Source: an uncultured Parabacteroides sp.
Lineage (GTDB): Bacteria > Bacteroidota > Bacteroidia > Bacteroidales > Tannerellaceae
Direction of reading: 5' to 3'
Assembly: GCA_934725305.1 (NCBI GenBank)
Contig: CAKVBA010000044.1
Coordinates: 1 to 22,896 of the forward strand
Length of the DNA stretch: 22,896 nucleotides
Below, piece by piece: positions 8,183 through 16,227 of the stretch. The position numbers and the translations under genes were made by a program. Every line of letters begins with the position of its first letter. Within the stretch, counting starts at the first letter, position 1. The notes under the pieces are model-generated. The model saw only the letters and a list, made by a program, of their open reading frames with translations. It ran no database searches and was not told where the DNA came from.

Positions 8183-9189
8183 TGTTGATGAAAAAGAATA
8201 TTTTTATAGGGATGATGCTGGGTTGCCTTCTGCTGATGACCGACATGGCTTGGGCGCAGGAAAAGGCTTATCCCAAAAACGGCGAGGGCATCACTCTGTT
8301 TCTTCGCCGATTCGACCGTAACACTGCGGCCTATCGCAGGGAGTTTATCAGACTGAACAAAAACAAGCTGGGCAAAGATCAGTCGCTGAAAATGGGTGTT
8401 CAATATACGATTCCTCCTTTGATGAAGGAACCGACAGCTCCGCGCAGCAATTATGAGCCGCTGTTTGGTAAAGAGTATGCCAGCTATCAGGAGACCTCTT
8501 CCGAGCTGAAGGGTGCCTGTTTCTATTTGGTGAGCGGACATGGTGGTCCAGATCCCGGAGCCATCGGCACGATAGGCAATCACAAACTGCATGAAGATGA
8601 ATATGCCTATGACATTACGTTGCGTCTGGCCCGTAATCTGTTGACCAAGGGCGCTAAAGTCTATATCATTATTCAGGATGCCAAAGATGGTATCCGCGAC
8701 GATCGCTATCTCGAAAACAGCAAACGCGAAACCTGTATGGGCAGCACCATCCCGTTCAACCAGGTGCGCCGCCTGCAGCAACGTTGCGACAAGGTGAACA
8801 GCCTATTCAAGCAAGATCGCGAGGGCTATAAGCGTGCGCTCTATGTCCATATCGACAGCCGCAGCAAGAGTCGCCAGACCGACGTCTATTTCTATTATAA
8901 GCCCAAGAGCTCACAAAGCAAGAGGCTGGCCAAGACCATGAAACAGACGTTTGCTCAGAAATATAAGAAGCATCAGCCGGGACGCGGCTTCGAAGGAACG
9001 GTAGATGACCGGAATCTTTATGTGCTGAATAATACAACGCCGGCCACGGTGTTCGTGGAATTGGGCAATATCCAGAACAGCTTTGATCAGCAGCGACTCA
9101 TCTTGAGCAACAACCGACAAGCCCTGGCCAATTGGCTGGCCGAGTCTTTCGTCAACGACTATCAGCGATATAAGAAGAAACTTAAATAG
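8182..9189 (+). CDS. N-acetylmuramoyl-L-alanine amidase (Amidase_3 type), exported
   Basis: A periplasmic zinc hydrolase expected to cut the amide bond between MurNAc and the stem peptide of peptidoglycan. Residues 1-26 are a signal peptide ending AWAQ. About 34-80 (GEGITLFLRRF ... GVQYTIPP) look like a LysM-type glycan-binding segment, though diverged. The catalytic domain starts near 112: FYLVSGHGGPDPGAIG (His120), a Glu at 138 or 140, YVHID (His223) and the catalytic Glu293 in FVELGNIQN, the complete Amidase_3 set. At 335 aa it is within the family range. The ATG at 8182 overlaps the previous stop; a second ATG at 8188 (MKKNIF) gives a more typical signal peptide and may be the true start. 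No divisome genes are adjacent. Confidence 0.88.
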   Translation: MLMKKNIFIGMMLGCLLLMTDMAWAQEKAYPKNGEGITLFLRRFDRNTAAYRREFIRLNKNKLGKDQSLKMGVQYTIPPLMKEPTAPRSNYEPLFGKEYASYQETSSELKGACFYLVSGHGGPDPGAIGTIGNHKLHEDEYAYDITLRLARNLLTKGAKVYIIIQDAKDGIRDDRYLENSKRETCMGSTIPFNQVRRLQQRCDKVNSLFKQDREGYKRALYVHIDSRSKSRQTDVYFYYKPKSSQSKRLAKTMKQTFAQKYKKHQPGRGFEGTVDDRNLYVLNNTTPATVFVELGNIQNSFDQQRLILSNNRQALANWLAESFVNDYQRYKKKLK

Positions 9190-9211
9190 TTTTCATCGCT
9201 TTTTATCGCTT

Positions 9212-9246
9212 TTTGTAAGGATATTACGAGAAGGTTGCTACATTTG
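9212..9246 (+). promoter_or_regulatory. Promoter of anSME/chuR
   Basis: The -7 box TACATTTG (9239-9246) matches TAnnTTTG. TTTG at 9212-9215 lies 23 nt upstream, slightly long for a -33 element. The start codon is 33 nt downstream, with GGAGA as ribosome-binding site. Confidence 0.55.
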
Positions 9247-9279
9247 TGAATCTGTATAATAACGATTGGAGAAGTATCT

Positions 9280-10527
9280 ATGAACAGTCCCTACATATCA
9301 CCATTTGCACGACCGCTTTATGTGATGCTGAAGCCTGTGGGTTCGGTCTGCAACTTGGCGTGTGACTACTGTTACTATCTGGAAAAGAGCAAGCTCTATC
9401 CGGATGCGAAGAACCCTATCCTCACCGACGAACTGCTCGAAAAGTTCATCAAAGAATATATCGAGAGTCAGACGATGCAAGAGGTGCTCTTCACTTGGCA
9501 TGGCGGCGAGACGCTGATGCGCCCTATCAGCTTTTACCAGAAGGCGTTGGCCCTGCAGCGCAGATATGCACGGGGAAAACGGATCGACAACTGTATCCAG
9601 ACAAATGGCACACTGCTTACCGACGACTGGTGTCGCTTCTTCAAAGACAACAACTTTCTGGTGGGCATCTCCATCGACGGCCCGCAGGAGTTTCACGACG
9701 AATACCGCCGCAACCGCCAAGGACTTCCCTCGTTCTACAAGGTGATGAAGGGCATCAACCTGCTGAAGAAGCATGGAGTGGAATACAACGCCATGGCGGT
9801 GGTGAACGATTATAATGTGGATTATCCTTTGGAGTTTTACCACTTCTTCAAAGAGATAGAATGTCACTACATCCAGTTTGCACCCATTGTGGAGCGACAG
9901 CTGATGCATACCGACAAGACACAGCTTACCACTCCGGCCGAACAGGATGCAGCCATCCGCCTGGCACCCTTCTCGGTGGATGCCGAAAAATGGGGCCGGT
10001 TTCTCTGCACGCTGTTCGACGAATGGGTGAAAGAGGATGTCGGCACCTATTACATACAGCTGTTCGACTCAACACTGGCCAACTGGGTGGGACAACAGCC
10101 GGGTGTCTGCTCGCTGGCCCGCTACTGTGGTCATGCCGGTGTGATGGAGTTTAATGGCGATGTCTATGCGTGCGACCACTTTGTGTTCCCCGAATACAAG
10201 TTAGGCAATATCCGCACCCAGACACTTACTGAAATGATGTACGGCCCCAAGCAACAGGCTTTTGGCATGGACAAATATGAAAAGCTGCCCACACAATGCA
10301 AAGAGTGTGAGTTCCTTTTTGCCTGTCATGGCGAATGTCCCAAAAACCGCTTCTTGCATACCGCCGACGGCGAACCGGGGCTAAACTATCTGTGCAAGGG
10401 TTATCACATGTTCTTCAGGCATGTGGCACCCTATATGGACTTTATGAAGCACGAGCTGCTGGCCCAGCGGCCGCCTGCCAATGTAATGGAATGGGCCAAA
10501 ACAGAGATTTATAGAAACAACAATTAG
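9280..10527 (+). CDS. chuR: Anaerobic sulfatase-maturating enzyme (radical SAM/SPASM)
   Basis: Cytoplasmic radical SAM enzyme that oxidises the active-site Ser or Cys of sulfatases to formylglycine; in Bacteroides it is needed for growth on sulfated mucins and glycosaminoglycans. The SAM cluster motif is CNLACDYC (Cys24, Cys28, Cys31), followed by the family block YYLEKSKLYP and the WHGGETLMRP motif. The C-terminal half carries the SPASM cysteines for two auxiliary Fe-S clusters (CGHAG, VYACDHFVFPEYKLGNI, CKECEFLFACHGECPKNRF, CKGY). The 415-aa length matches the characterised B. thetaiotaomicron enzyme (chuR). No sulfatase gene is in the window, so it must act on genes elsewhere. tldD follows after only 20 bp in the same direction, suggesting cotranscription. 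Confidence 0.95.
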   Translation: MNSPYISPFARPLYVMLKPVGSVCNLACDYCYYLEKSKLYPDAKNPILTDELLEKFIKEYIESQTMQEVLFTWHGGETLMRPISFYQKALALQRRYARGKRIDNCIQTNGTLLTDDWCRFFKDNNFLVGISIDGPQEFHDEYRRNRQGLPSFYKVMKGINLLKKHGVEYNAMAVVNDYNVDYPLEFYHFFKEIECHYIQFAPIVERQLMHTDKTQLTTPAEQDAAIRLAPFSVDAEKWGRFLCTLFDEWVKEDVGTYYIQLFDSTLANWVGQQPGVCSLARYCGHAGVMEFNGDVYACDHFVFPEYKLGNIRTQTLTEMMYGPKQQAFGMDKYEKLPTQCKECEFLFACHGECPKNRFLHTADGEPGLNYLCKGYHMFFRHVAPYMDFMKHELLAQRPPANVMEWAKTEIYRNNN

Positions 10528-10547
10528 TTACCAGCTGATTTAGTATT

Positions 10548-12083
10548 ATGAACATAAACAGACGTGATTTTATCAAAACTGGAGGTATGGTTTTACTAGG
10601 TTCATTAGTAGCTCCCTCATTCTTGGGAAGCTGTGCCGGTAATGGCAACATGGACAAAGTTGCCGGTATCTCTTTTGCTCTGGAACATTTCAGAGTGTGT
10701 GAAGGAGACTTGCAGAAAGTATTGGCTGCCGCACTCGAAAAGGGTGGCGATTATGCAGACCTGTTCTTTGAACACACCTATAGTAACGGCATCGGTTTGC
10801 AAGATGGTGCCGTAAACCGCGCTACATCAAGCATCGACTTTGGTATGGGTGTTCGTGTATTGTCGGGCGACCAGACAGGTTATGCCTACATCGAAAACAT
10901 CACCCTCGAAGAGATGTTGAGAGCTGCACGCACGGCTGCCGCTATTGCTAACGGACCGGCCGCTAAAACGCCGGCCAACTTGACCGAATATAAGTTTAAG
11001 AATAATCTGTATGAGGCTAAGAAGCCTTGGGAATCATACGCCATCAAGAAAAAGATGCCGTTCCTGCAGAAGATCAACGACAAGATCTTCAATGCCGACA
11101 AGCGTGTGCGCAAGGTGATGGCTTCTATGAGCGACGAAACGTCTCACATCTTCTTCTGTAACAGCGAGGGGCAGATGTATTACGACTATCGTCCGATGGT
11201 GGCCCTTTCGGCTGTCTGCATCATGGAGGATAATGGCAAGATCGAAAACGGCTACGCAGCACGTGCCTTCCGCATGGGTGCTGAGTTCCTGACCGACAAT
11301 GTCATCGACGAAATTGTTAAAGAAGCCGTAGAAAAGACATCCATTCTGTTTAAGGCTATCAAGCCCAAAGGCGGAGAAATGCCTGTTGTTATGGGCGCCG
11401 GTGGCTCCGGTATCTTGCTGCACGAGGCAATCGGCCATGCTTTCGAAGCAGACTTCAACCGCAAGAACACCTCTATCTTCTCTGACCAGCTAAACAAGAA
11501 GATCTGTAACGAACATATCAATGTGGTTGACGACGGTACTATTCCTTTCAACCGTGGTTCGGTCAATATCGACGACGAAGGTATCGAAGGACAGAAGACC
11601 TATATCGTGCGCGAAGGTGTATTGACAAGCTATCTGCACGACCGTATCAGTGCCAAACATTATGGCATCGAATCAACAGGTAACGGCCGCCGCGAATCAT
11701 TCCGCATGATGCCGATTCCTCGTATGAGAGCGACTTATATGGAATCGGGCGACGTAACGGAAGAGGACATTATCTCAACCGTAAAGAAGGGTATCTATGC
11801 CGAAAGCTTCACCAACGGTCAGGTTCAGATCGGTGCCGGCGACTTCACCTTCTTTGTGAAAAACGGATACATGATCGAGGATGGCAAGCTGACTCAGCCT
11901 ATCAAGGATATCAATATTATCGGTAACGGTCCGAAGGCGTTGGCCGACATCACGATGGTTGGCAACAACTATAAGATCGACAACGGCACTTGGACTTGCG
12001 GTAAAGACGGACAGTCTTGCCCCGTTACTTGTGGTATGCCTTCAGCATTGGTTAGCAAACTGACCGTAGGAGGCGAAAGCTAA
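10548..12083 (+). CDS. tldD: TldD-type metalloprotease with Tat/lipoprotein signal
   Basis: Catalytic subunit of the TldD/TldE peptidase, which degrades unfolded peptides and trims leader or modified peptides. The HExxxH zinc motif is HEAIGHAFEAD (His292, Glu293, His297). The third ligand is expected to be Cys484 in TCGKDGQSCPV, matching the E. coli TldD C-terminal CGKDGQ motif. Unlike cytoplasmic E. coli TldD, this protein starts with a twin-arginine signal (NRRDFIK at residues 4-10), a hydrophobic stretch and a lipobox FLGSC with Cys29, so it is probably Tat-exported and lipid-anchored. At 511 aa it is full length. It sits 20 bp after anSME and 56 bp before its TldE-like partner. Confidence 0.92.
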   Translation: MNINRRDFIKTGGMVLLGSLVAPSFLGSCAGNGNMDKVAGISFALEHFRVCEGDLQKVLAAALEKGGDYADLFFEHTYSNGIGLQDGAVNRATSSIDFGMGVRVLSGDQTGYAYIENITLEEMLRAARTAAAIANGPAAKTPANLTEYKFKNNLYEAKKPWESYAIKKKMPFLQKINDKIFNADKRVRKVMASMSDETSHIFFCNSEGQMYYDYRPMVALSAVCIMEDNGKIENGYAARAFRMGAEFLTDNVIDEIVKEAVEKTSILFKAIKPKGGEMPVVMGAGGSGILLHEAIGHAFEADFNRKNTSIFSDQLNKKICNEHINVVDDGTIPFNRGSVNIDDEGIEGQKTYIVREGVLTSYLHDRISAKHYGIESTGNGRRESFRMMPIPRMRATYMESGDVTEEDIISTVKKGIYAESFTNGQVQIGAGDFTFFVKNGYMIEDGKLTQPIKDINIIGNGPKALADITMVGNNYKIDNGTWTCGKDGQSCPVTCGMPSALVSKLTVGGES

Positions 12084-12139
12084 AACCGTATGGTTTAGCA
12101 TTTTCATTATCCATTAATCACAATTCATACATCGAAGAC

Positions 12140-13459
12140 ATGATAACAAACGAAAATAAACAACTGGCCCAATGGGCTATGGACTATGCGTTGAAGAACG
12201 GTTGTCAGGCTTCAAGGGTAAGTCTCTACAATGGTTCGAGCTGCGACATCGAAGTCCGCAATATGAAAATAGACCGCCTGCAGCAAGCGTCGGAAAACGG
12301 TCTGACAATCCATCTCTTTGTGGATGGCCGCTTCGGTTCTTTCTCAACCAACCGCCTCGACAAGCAAGAGCTGGAAAAGTTTATCAAAGATGGCATCGAG
12401 ACAACTCGCTTCTTGGCCGAAGACAAGGCGCGTACATTGCCCGATCCTGCACTCTATTATAAAGGTAATGGTACCGACCTGCAGTTGTTGGACCCGAAGT
12501 TCGACAAGATTGACCCGAACGAAAAGGTGACATTGGCCATGAGCGTATGCGACGAAATCATGGACAAAGACCAGCGTGTGATTGCTGCCAGTGCCTCTTA
12601 CAGCGACTCCAAGAGCTTCAGCTATATGGTGGCCAGCAACGGCTTCGAGGGCGAAACAGCCAATTCTTCTTTTGGATTGAACAGCAGCATCAGCATCCGT
12701 GGCGAAGGTGATGCGCGTCCGGAATCATACTGGTTCGAATCGTCTCTGTTCTATGATACACTGATTAAGAAAGGTATCGGCACAAAGGCGTTGGAACGTG
12801 TATTGCGCAAGCTGGGTCAGAAGAAGGTGGCTTCAGGCAAGTATCAGATGATTCTCGACAACATGAACTCAAGCCGTCTGTTGTCTCCGGTTGTCGAGGC
12901 ATTGTCGGGCTCTGCTATCCAGCAGAAAAACTCTTTCTTGCTCGACAAACTGAATCAGAAGGTATTGGGCAGCAAGATGACTTTGATTGACGATCCGCAT
13001 CAGCCGAAGGCAGCCGGTGCACGCTATTTCGACCGCGAAGGTATCGCTACTCGCAAGATGTCTATCTTCGACCAAGGTGTGTTGAAGACCTACTTTATCG
13101 ACACCTATTCGGGCAACAAGATGGAGGTGAAACCGACTATCTCTTCTCCGTCTATCCTGACAATGAAGCAGGGCAACAACTCTTTGGAAAGCCTGATCGC
13201 TTCTGTCAATAAGGGTATATTGGTGACCGGCTTCAATGGTGGTAACTGCAACAGCACCAGCGGCGACTTCTCTTATGGTGTGGAAGGCTTCTTGATCGAA
13301 AACGGTAAAACCACTCAGCCGATCTCTGAAATGAACGTAACCGGCAACATGATTACGTTGTGGAACAACCTGGCAGAGGTTGGTAACGATCCGCGTAACT
13401 CTTCTAACTGGCGTATTCCTTCTCTGTTGTTCAACAACGTTGACTTCAGTGGTCTATAA
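12140..13459 (+). CDS. pmbA: TldE/PmbA-like partner of TldD
   Basis: A 439-aa TldD/PmbA family member lacking HExxxH: the corresponding region (SGSAIQQKNSFLLDKLNQKV) has no His/Glu pair. This identifies it as the non-catalytic TldE/PmbA subunit that forms a heterodimer with TldD. The C-terminal family block is clear (GNCNSTSGDFSYGVEGFLIE, then TTQPISEMNVTGN). It has no signal peptide (starts MITNENKQLAQWAMDYALKN), in contrast to its exported partner. The 56-bp gap from tldD holds only a weak 5-bp hairpin and no promoter, so the two are likely cotranscribed. A strong terminator at 13486 ends the unit. Confidence 0.9.
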   Translation: MITNENKQLAQWAMDYALKNGCQASRVSLYNGSSCDIEVRNMKIDRLQQASENGLTIHLFVDGRFGSFSTNRLDKQELEKFIKDGIETTRFLAEDKARTLPDPALYYKGNGTDLQLLDPKFDKIDPNEKVTLAMSVCDEIMDKDQRVIAASASYSDSKSFSYMVASNGFEGETANSSFGLNSSISIRGEGDARPESYWFESSLFYDTLIKKGIGTKALERVLRKLGQKKVASGKYQMILDNMNSSRLLSPVVEALSGSAIQQKNSFLLDKLNQKVLGSKMTLIDDPHQPKAAGARYFDREGIATRKMSIFDQGVLKTYFIDTYSGNKMEVKPTISSPSILTMKQGNNSLESLIASVNKGILVTGFNGGNCNSTSGDFSYGVEGFLIENGKTTQPISEMNVTGNMITLWNNLAEVGNDPRNSSNWRIPSLLFNNVDFSGL

Positions 13460-13485
13460 TTGAGATACGGCATAAATAAGATAAA

Positions 13486-13537
13486 GGCAGAGTGTCCGTG
13501 TTGGGAACTTTTCCCGCCGGAGACACTGCTTTTTTTA
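13486..13537 (+). terminator. Intrinsic terminator after tldE/pmbA
   Basis: A long hairpin: outer arms GCAGAGTGTCCG and CGGAGACACTGC pair with small bulges, and an inner GGGAA-CTT-TTCCC stem closes the loop. Seven T follow. It separates the tldD/tldE unit from the lipoprotein/rSAM pair. Confidence 0.82.
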
Positions 13538-13620
13538 GTGGCCGAATTAGGATTTAATGTATCGGTATGCAACGTTCCGTGCTGATAGTGCATCTTTCTT
13601 AGTATAAATCGGATATTATC

Positions 13621-14076
13621 ATGAAACGTTTATTTATGAAAAGAGAAAAGAGACACATTTTGGAGGCAGCGTGCGCAAGTGTGCTGGCCTTGTTGGGTTT
13701 TGGTAGCTGCGACAACGTGGGCGAGGCCATGTATGGCACACCTCATGCCGACTATTCTATCAAAGGAGCCGTAGAAACAAAAGAGAGAAAACCAATCCAA
13801 GGAATAAGAGTTACCGTGATATGCGAAACTGATACTTTAGGAACAGCTCTCAGTGATGAAAAGGGTGCATTCGCCATCCAAAAAGGAGCTTTCCCATCCA
13901 ACAAACTAAAAGTGTCGGCGGAAGATATCGACGGAGAGGAGAATGGAGCTTACAAAGACACAAGCATAAACATAGAACTCACCCAAAAGGATTTCAAAGG
14001 CGGGGACAAGAGCTGGTTCAGCGGAAAGGTGGAGAAAGAGGTGACAATCCAAATGGAAGAGAAGATTCATGAGTAA
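13621..14076 (+). CDS. Lipoprotein of an rSAM/lipoprotein system
   Basis: A 151-aa lipoprotein: basic N-terminus, hydrophobic core and lipobox GFGSC with Cys30, followed by Asp at +2. The mature part begins NVGEAMYGTPHADYSIKG, which matches the small family found with a dedicated radical SAM enzyme in Bacteroidales (TIGR04134-type, named from memory). The rest is a carboxypeptidase-regulatory-like sandwich (IKGAVETKERKPIQGIRVTV ... ALSDEKGAFAIQ) and a C-terminal GGDKSWFSG segment that could be a modification site (inference). Its 3' end overlaps the radical SAM gene by 8 bp, implying coupled translation and supporting a substrate-enzyme relation. Met6 (13636) is an alternative start. No good TAnnTTTG promoter was found. 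The function of the family is not established. Confidence 0.85.
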   Translation: MKRLFMKREKRHILEAACASVLALLGFGSCDNVGEAMYGTPHADYSIKGAVETKERKPIQGIRVTVICETDTLGTALSDEKGAFAIQKGAFPSNKLKVSAEDIDGEENGAYKDTSINIELTQKDFKGGDKSWFSGKVEKEVTIQMEEKIHE

Positions 14077-15142
14077 GAAGATCGGATTGCGACAGCGTAT
14101 CGGATTGGAGCTGTACCGTAAAATACACCAAGAGCGGGTAAAGACACACGAACTGCGGACGCTCTTTTGGGAATGTACGCTGCGGTGCAATGTGGCTTGC
14201 CGCCATTGCGGAAGTGATTGCCGGGTTTCATCTGTCCATCCGGATATGCCGATGGAGGATTTCCTTCGCGTCATCGATTCGATCCGCCCACAAGTAAATC
14301 CTCATCGGGTTTTGGTTATCTTCACAGGAGGCGAAGCATTGGTCCGTCCGGACATTGAGCAATGCGGCATGGAGCTTTACCAAAGAGGATTTTCTTGGGG
14401 CATTGTCTCCAACGGATTGTATCTTGACCGCCAACGTTTGGACGGCTTGTTGAAATCCGGATTGCACACGGCTACTATTAGTCTGGATGGTTTTGAGGAG
14501 GCACATAATTGGCTACGTCGTCATCCGCAAAGCTACACCAAAGCTGTCGAAGCCATACGGATGTTGAGCGAAGAGAAAGAGATTGTTTGGGATGTAGTCA
14601 CCTGCGTAAACGGGAAGAACATTGACGACTTGGAATCGTTCAAGGAGTTTTTGATTGCGAACGGTGTAAAGAGATGGCGCTTGTTCACTATCTTTCCGAT
14701 GGGGCGAGCAGCCCAAATGCCCGAATTGCAACTAAGCGATGAACAGTTTACCCGGACATTGGATTTCATCCGTGACACCAGAAAAGAGGGACGCATCCAT
14801 GCCAGTTACGGTTGTGAAGGCTTTTTGGGTGGCTACGAGCATGAGGTGCGGGATAATTTCTATGAATGCAACGCCGGCATTAGCTCTGCTTCCGTCTTGA
14901 TAGACGGTTCCATTTCCGGTTGCCCAAGCATACGAGCCAACTTCCATCAGGGAAACATCTATCAAGACGACTTTATGGATGTATGGAACAACCGCTTCCA
15001 ATCATACCGCGACCGCACGTGGGCGAAAGAGGGGATTTGTAAAGATTGTTCACTCTTCCGCTACTGCGAAGGAAACGGAATGCACCAACACGACGACAAT
15101 GGCAAATTGCTGGTCTGCCACTATCGGCGTATATTATCCTGA
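14069..15142 (+). CDS. Radical SAM enzyme of an rSAM/lipoprotein system
   Basis: A 357-aa radical SAM enzyme with the SAM-cluster motif CNVACRHC (Cys40, Cys44, Cys47), a VIFTGGEALVRPD motif near residues 87-99 and a SPASM-like C-terminus with multiple cysteines (FYECNAG, ISGCPS, GICKDCSLFRYC, LLVCHYRR) for auxiliary Fe-S clusters. It fits the TIGR04133-type radical SAM enzymes that travel with a small lipoprotein. The start ATG at 14069 lies inside the lipoprotein gene (ATGAGTAA overlap). Such SPASM enzymes modify peptides or proteins; its likely target is the neighbouring lipoprotein, before export. The chemistry is unknown. It ends 40 bp from the convergent porin gene, without a clear terminator. 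Confidence 0.9.
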   Translation: MSKKIGLRQRIGLELYRKIHQERVKTHELRTLFWECTLRCNVACRHCGSDCRVSSVHPDMPMEDFLRVIDSIRPQVNPHRVLVIFTGGEALVRPDIEQCGMELYQRGFSWGIVSNGLYLDRQRLDGLLKSGLHTATISLDGFEEAHNWLRRHPQSYTKAVEAIRMLSEEKEIVWDVVTCVNGKNIDDLESFKEFLIANGVKRWRLFTIFPMGRAAQMPELQLSDEQFTRTLDFIRDTRKEGRIHASYGCEGFLGGYEHEVRDNFYECNAGISSASVLIDGSISGCPSIRANFHQGNIYQDDFMDVWNNRFQSYRDRTWAKEGICKDCSLFRYCEGNGMHQHDDNGKLLVCHYRRILS

Positions 15143-15182
15143 TATCGAAGATAAGTTTGTATTTGTCACGCACCGTTTTAGC

Positions 15183-16220
15183 CTAAAAATGTGTCATAAT
15201 CTCAATAACAAACTTATCCTTCTCAGAAATCTTTGCAAGAGCATTATTGTCATAGAAATATTTCTCGTAGTTGATACGAATATCGCTGACAAAAGGCTTA
15301 TTGATACTCAATGTCACACCTCCGGTTATTCGGCTTCGCTTATAATCGTTGACGACAAGACTGCCCTCTTTGTCGGCCACGCCATTGAGGTATCGTTTGC
15401 CATCACTATGATCGCTCATGTAATCATATCTGAGCAGCGGCGAGATCTTTTGGAAAAAACAATGACGGAGAGGAATATCGTAGCAGACAAAGCTATCGAA
15501 CGCATGTACGCCATCAAAGGTGTCCTCTTCATATTGCTTGTAAAGATATTCCACTTCGGCCATGAAGCCCCGATGATGATACGTTAAGCCGGCATCATAC
15601 ATCAATATATCGGCATTGTCGGGTTTCACCTTTTGCATACTCACCTCGATGTCGAGTCCTATCGGCAACATCGCTACGGCCTTGGTCGAGAAGTTGATGT
15701 TGTTGGTCCAGAAGTCTTTCTGATTGGTAAGGCCGGAGCCATTGAATATGCCTGCACGCACATTGACCGGAAAACCGACATCGAACACATAACCAACCTC
15801 GGCACCCACATCTCTCACATTGCCCACCTGTTTGGCAATGAAAGAGCGGTTAGCAAAGTATTGCTGATGAGGCGAACGGTGGGCATCAATGGTAAAAGGC
15901 ACACGCTCCTGACCAATGGTAAACTCAAATTTATCCCACGGTTTGATTTTGGTGTAAGCATCGAGCATCTTTATCACGCCCTCGTCGCACAGGTCTATTT
16001 CAGCCTTGTAAGACACTTTGTCAGAGAGATTTCCCGACACATTCACGCGGGCTGTACGCACTTCGAACCGCCCTTTCTGATCGGCTGTCTGGTATTCATA
16101 TTTCCCTCGTAGCGTTCCTCCAATCTTGATGTTCTGCAGATATGAGTCTTGTGCAGACACACCGACCGACACAAGGACAAGAACGGCAATGATGACATTT
16201 CGTAATTTGATCTTTTGCAT
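15183..16220 (-). CDS. Porin O/P-family outer-membrane porin
   Basis: A 345-aa outer-membrane beta-barrel. Residues 1-23 form a signal peptide ending VSAQ. Short alternating strands follow (GGTLRGKYEYQT, RFEVRTARVNVSGNLSDKVS, YKAEIDL) and the protein ends IEIMTHF, with the terminal Phe needed for barrel insertion. The pattern matches the phosphate-selective porin O/P family, including FTIGQERVPF and the following ANRSF segment. It is the second gene of a minus-strand pair, 7 bp after the HD phosphohydrolase, hence almost certainly cotranscribed. Actual substrate selectivity is not known for most members. Confidence 0.85.
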   Translation of the reverse strand: MQKIKLRNVIIAVLVLVSVGVSAQDSYLQNIKIGGTLRGKYEYQTADQKGRFEVRTARVNVSGNLSDKVSYKAEIDLCDEGVIKMLDAYTKIKPWDKFEFTIGQERVPFTIDAHRSPHQQYFANRSFIAKQVGNVRDVGAEVGYVFDVGFPVNVRAGIFNGSGLTNQKDFWTNNINFSTKAVAMLPIGLDIEVSMQKVKPDNADILMYDAGLTYHHRGFMAEVEYLYKQYEEDTFDGVHAFDSFVCYDIPLRHCFFQKISPLLRYDYMSDHSDGKRYLNGVADKEGSLVVNDYKRSRITGGVTLSINKPFVSDIRINYEKYFYDNNALAKISEKDKFVIEIMTHF

Positions 16221-16227
16221 GACTTCG

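Noticed and set aside
8164..8781. 205-codon minus-strand frame
   Set aside because: Antisense shadow of the amidase gene; the plus strand has the full zinc-amidase motif set.
9190..9215. Repeated ATCGCTTTTT after the amidase gene as a terminator
   Set aside because: The repeat is direct, with no complementary arm, so no hairpin forms.
13486..13537. Possible attachment site or riboswitch between tldE and the lipoprotein
   Set aside because: The hairpin with seven T is fully explained as an intrinsic terminator.
14979..15587. 202-codon plus-strand frame spanning the rSAM 3' end and the porin 3' end
   Set aside because: Overlaps two real genes in other frames and has no family resemblance.
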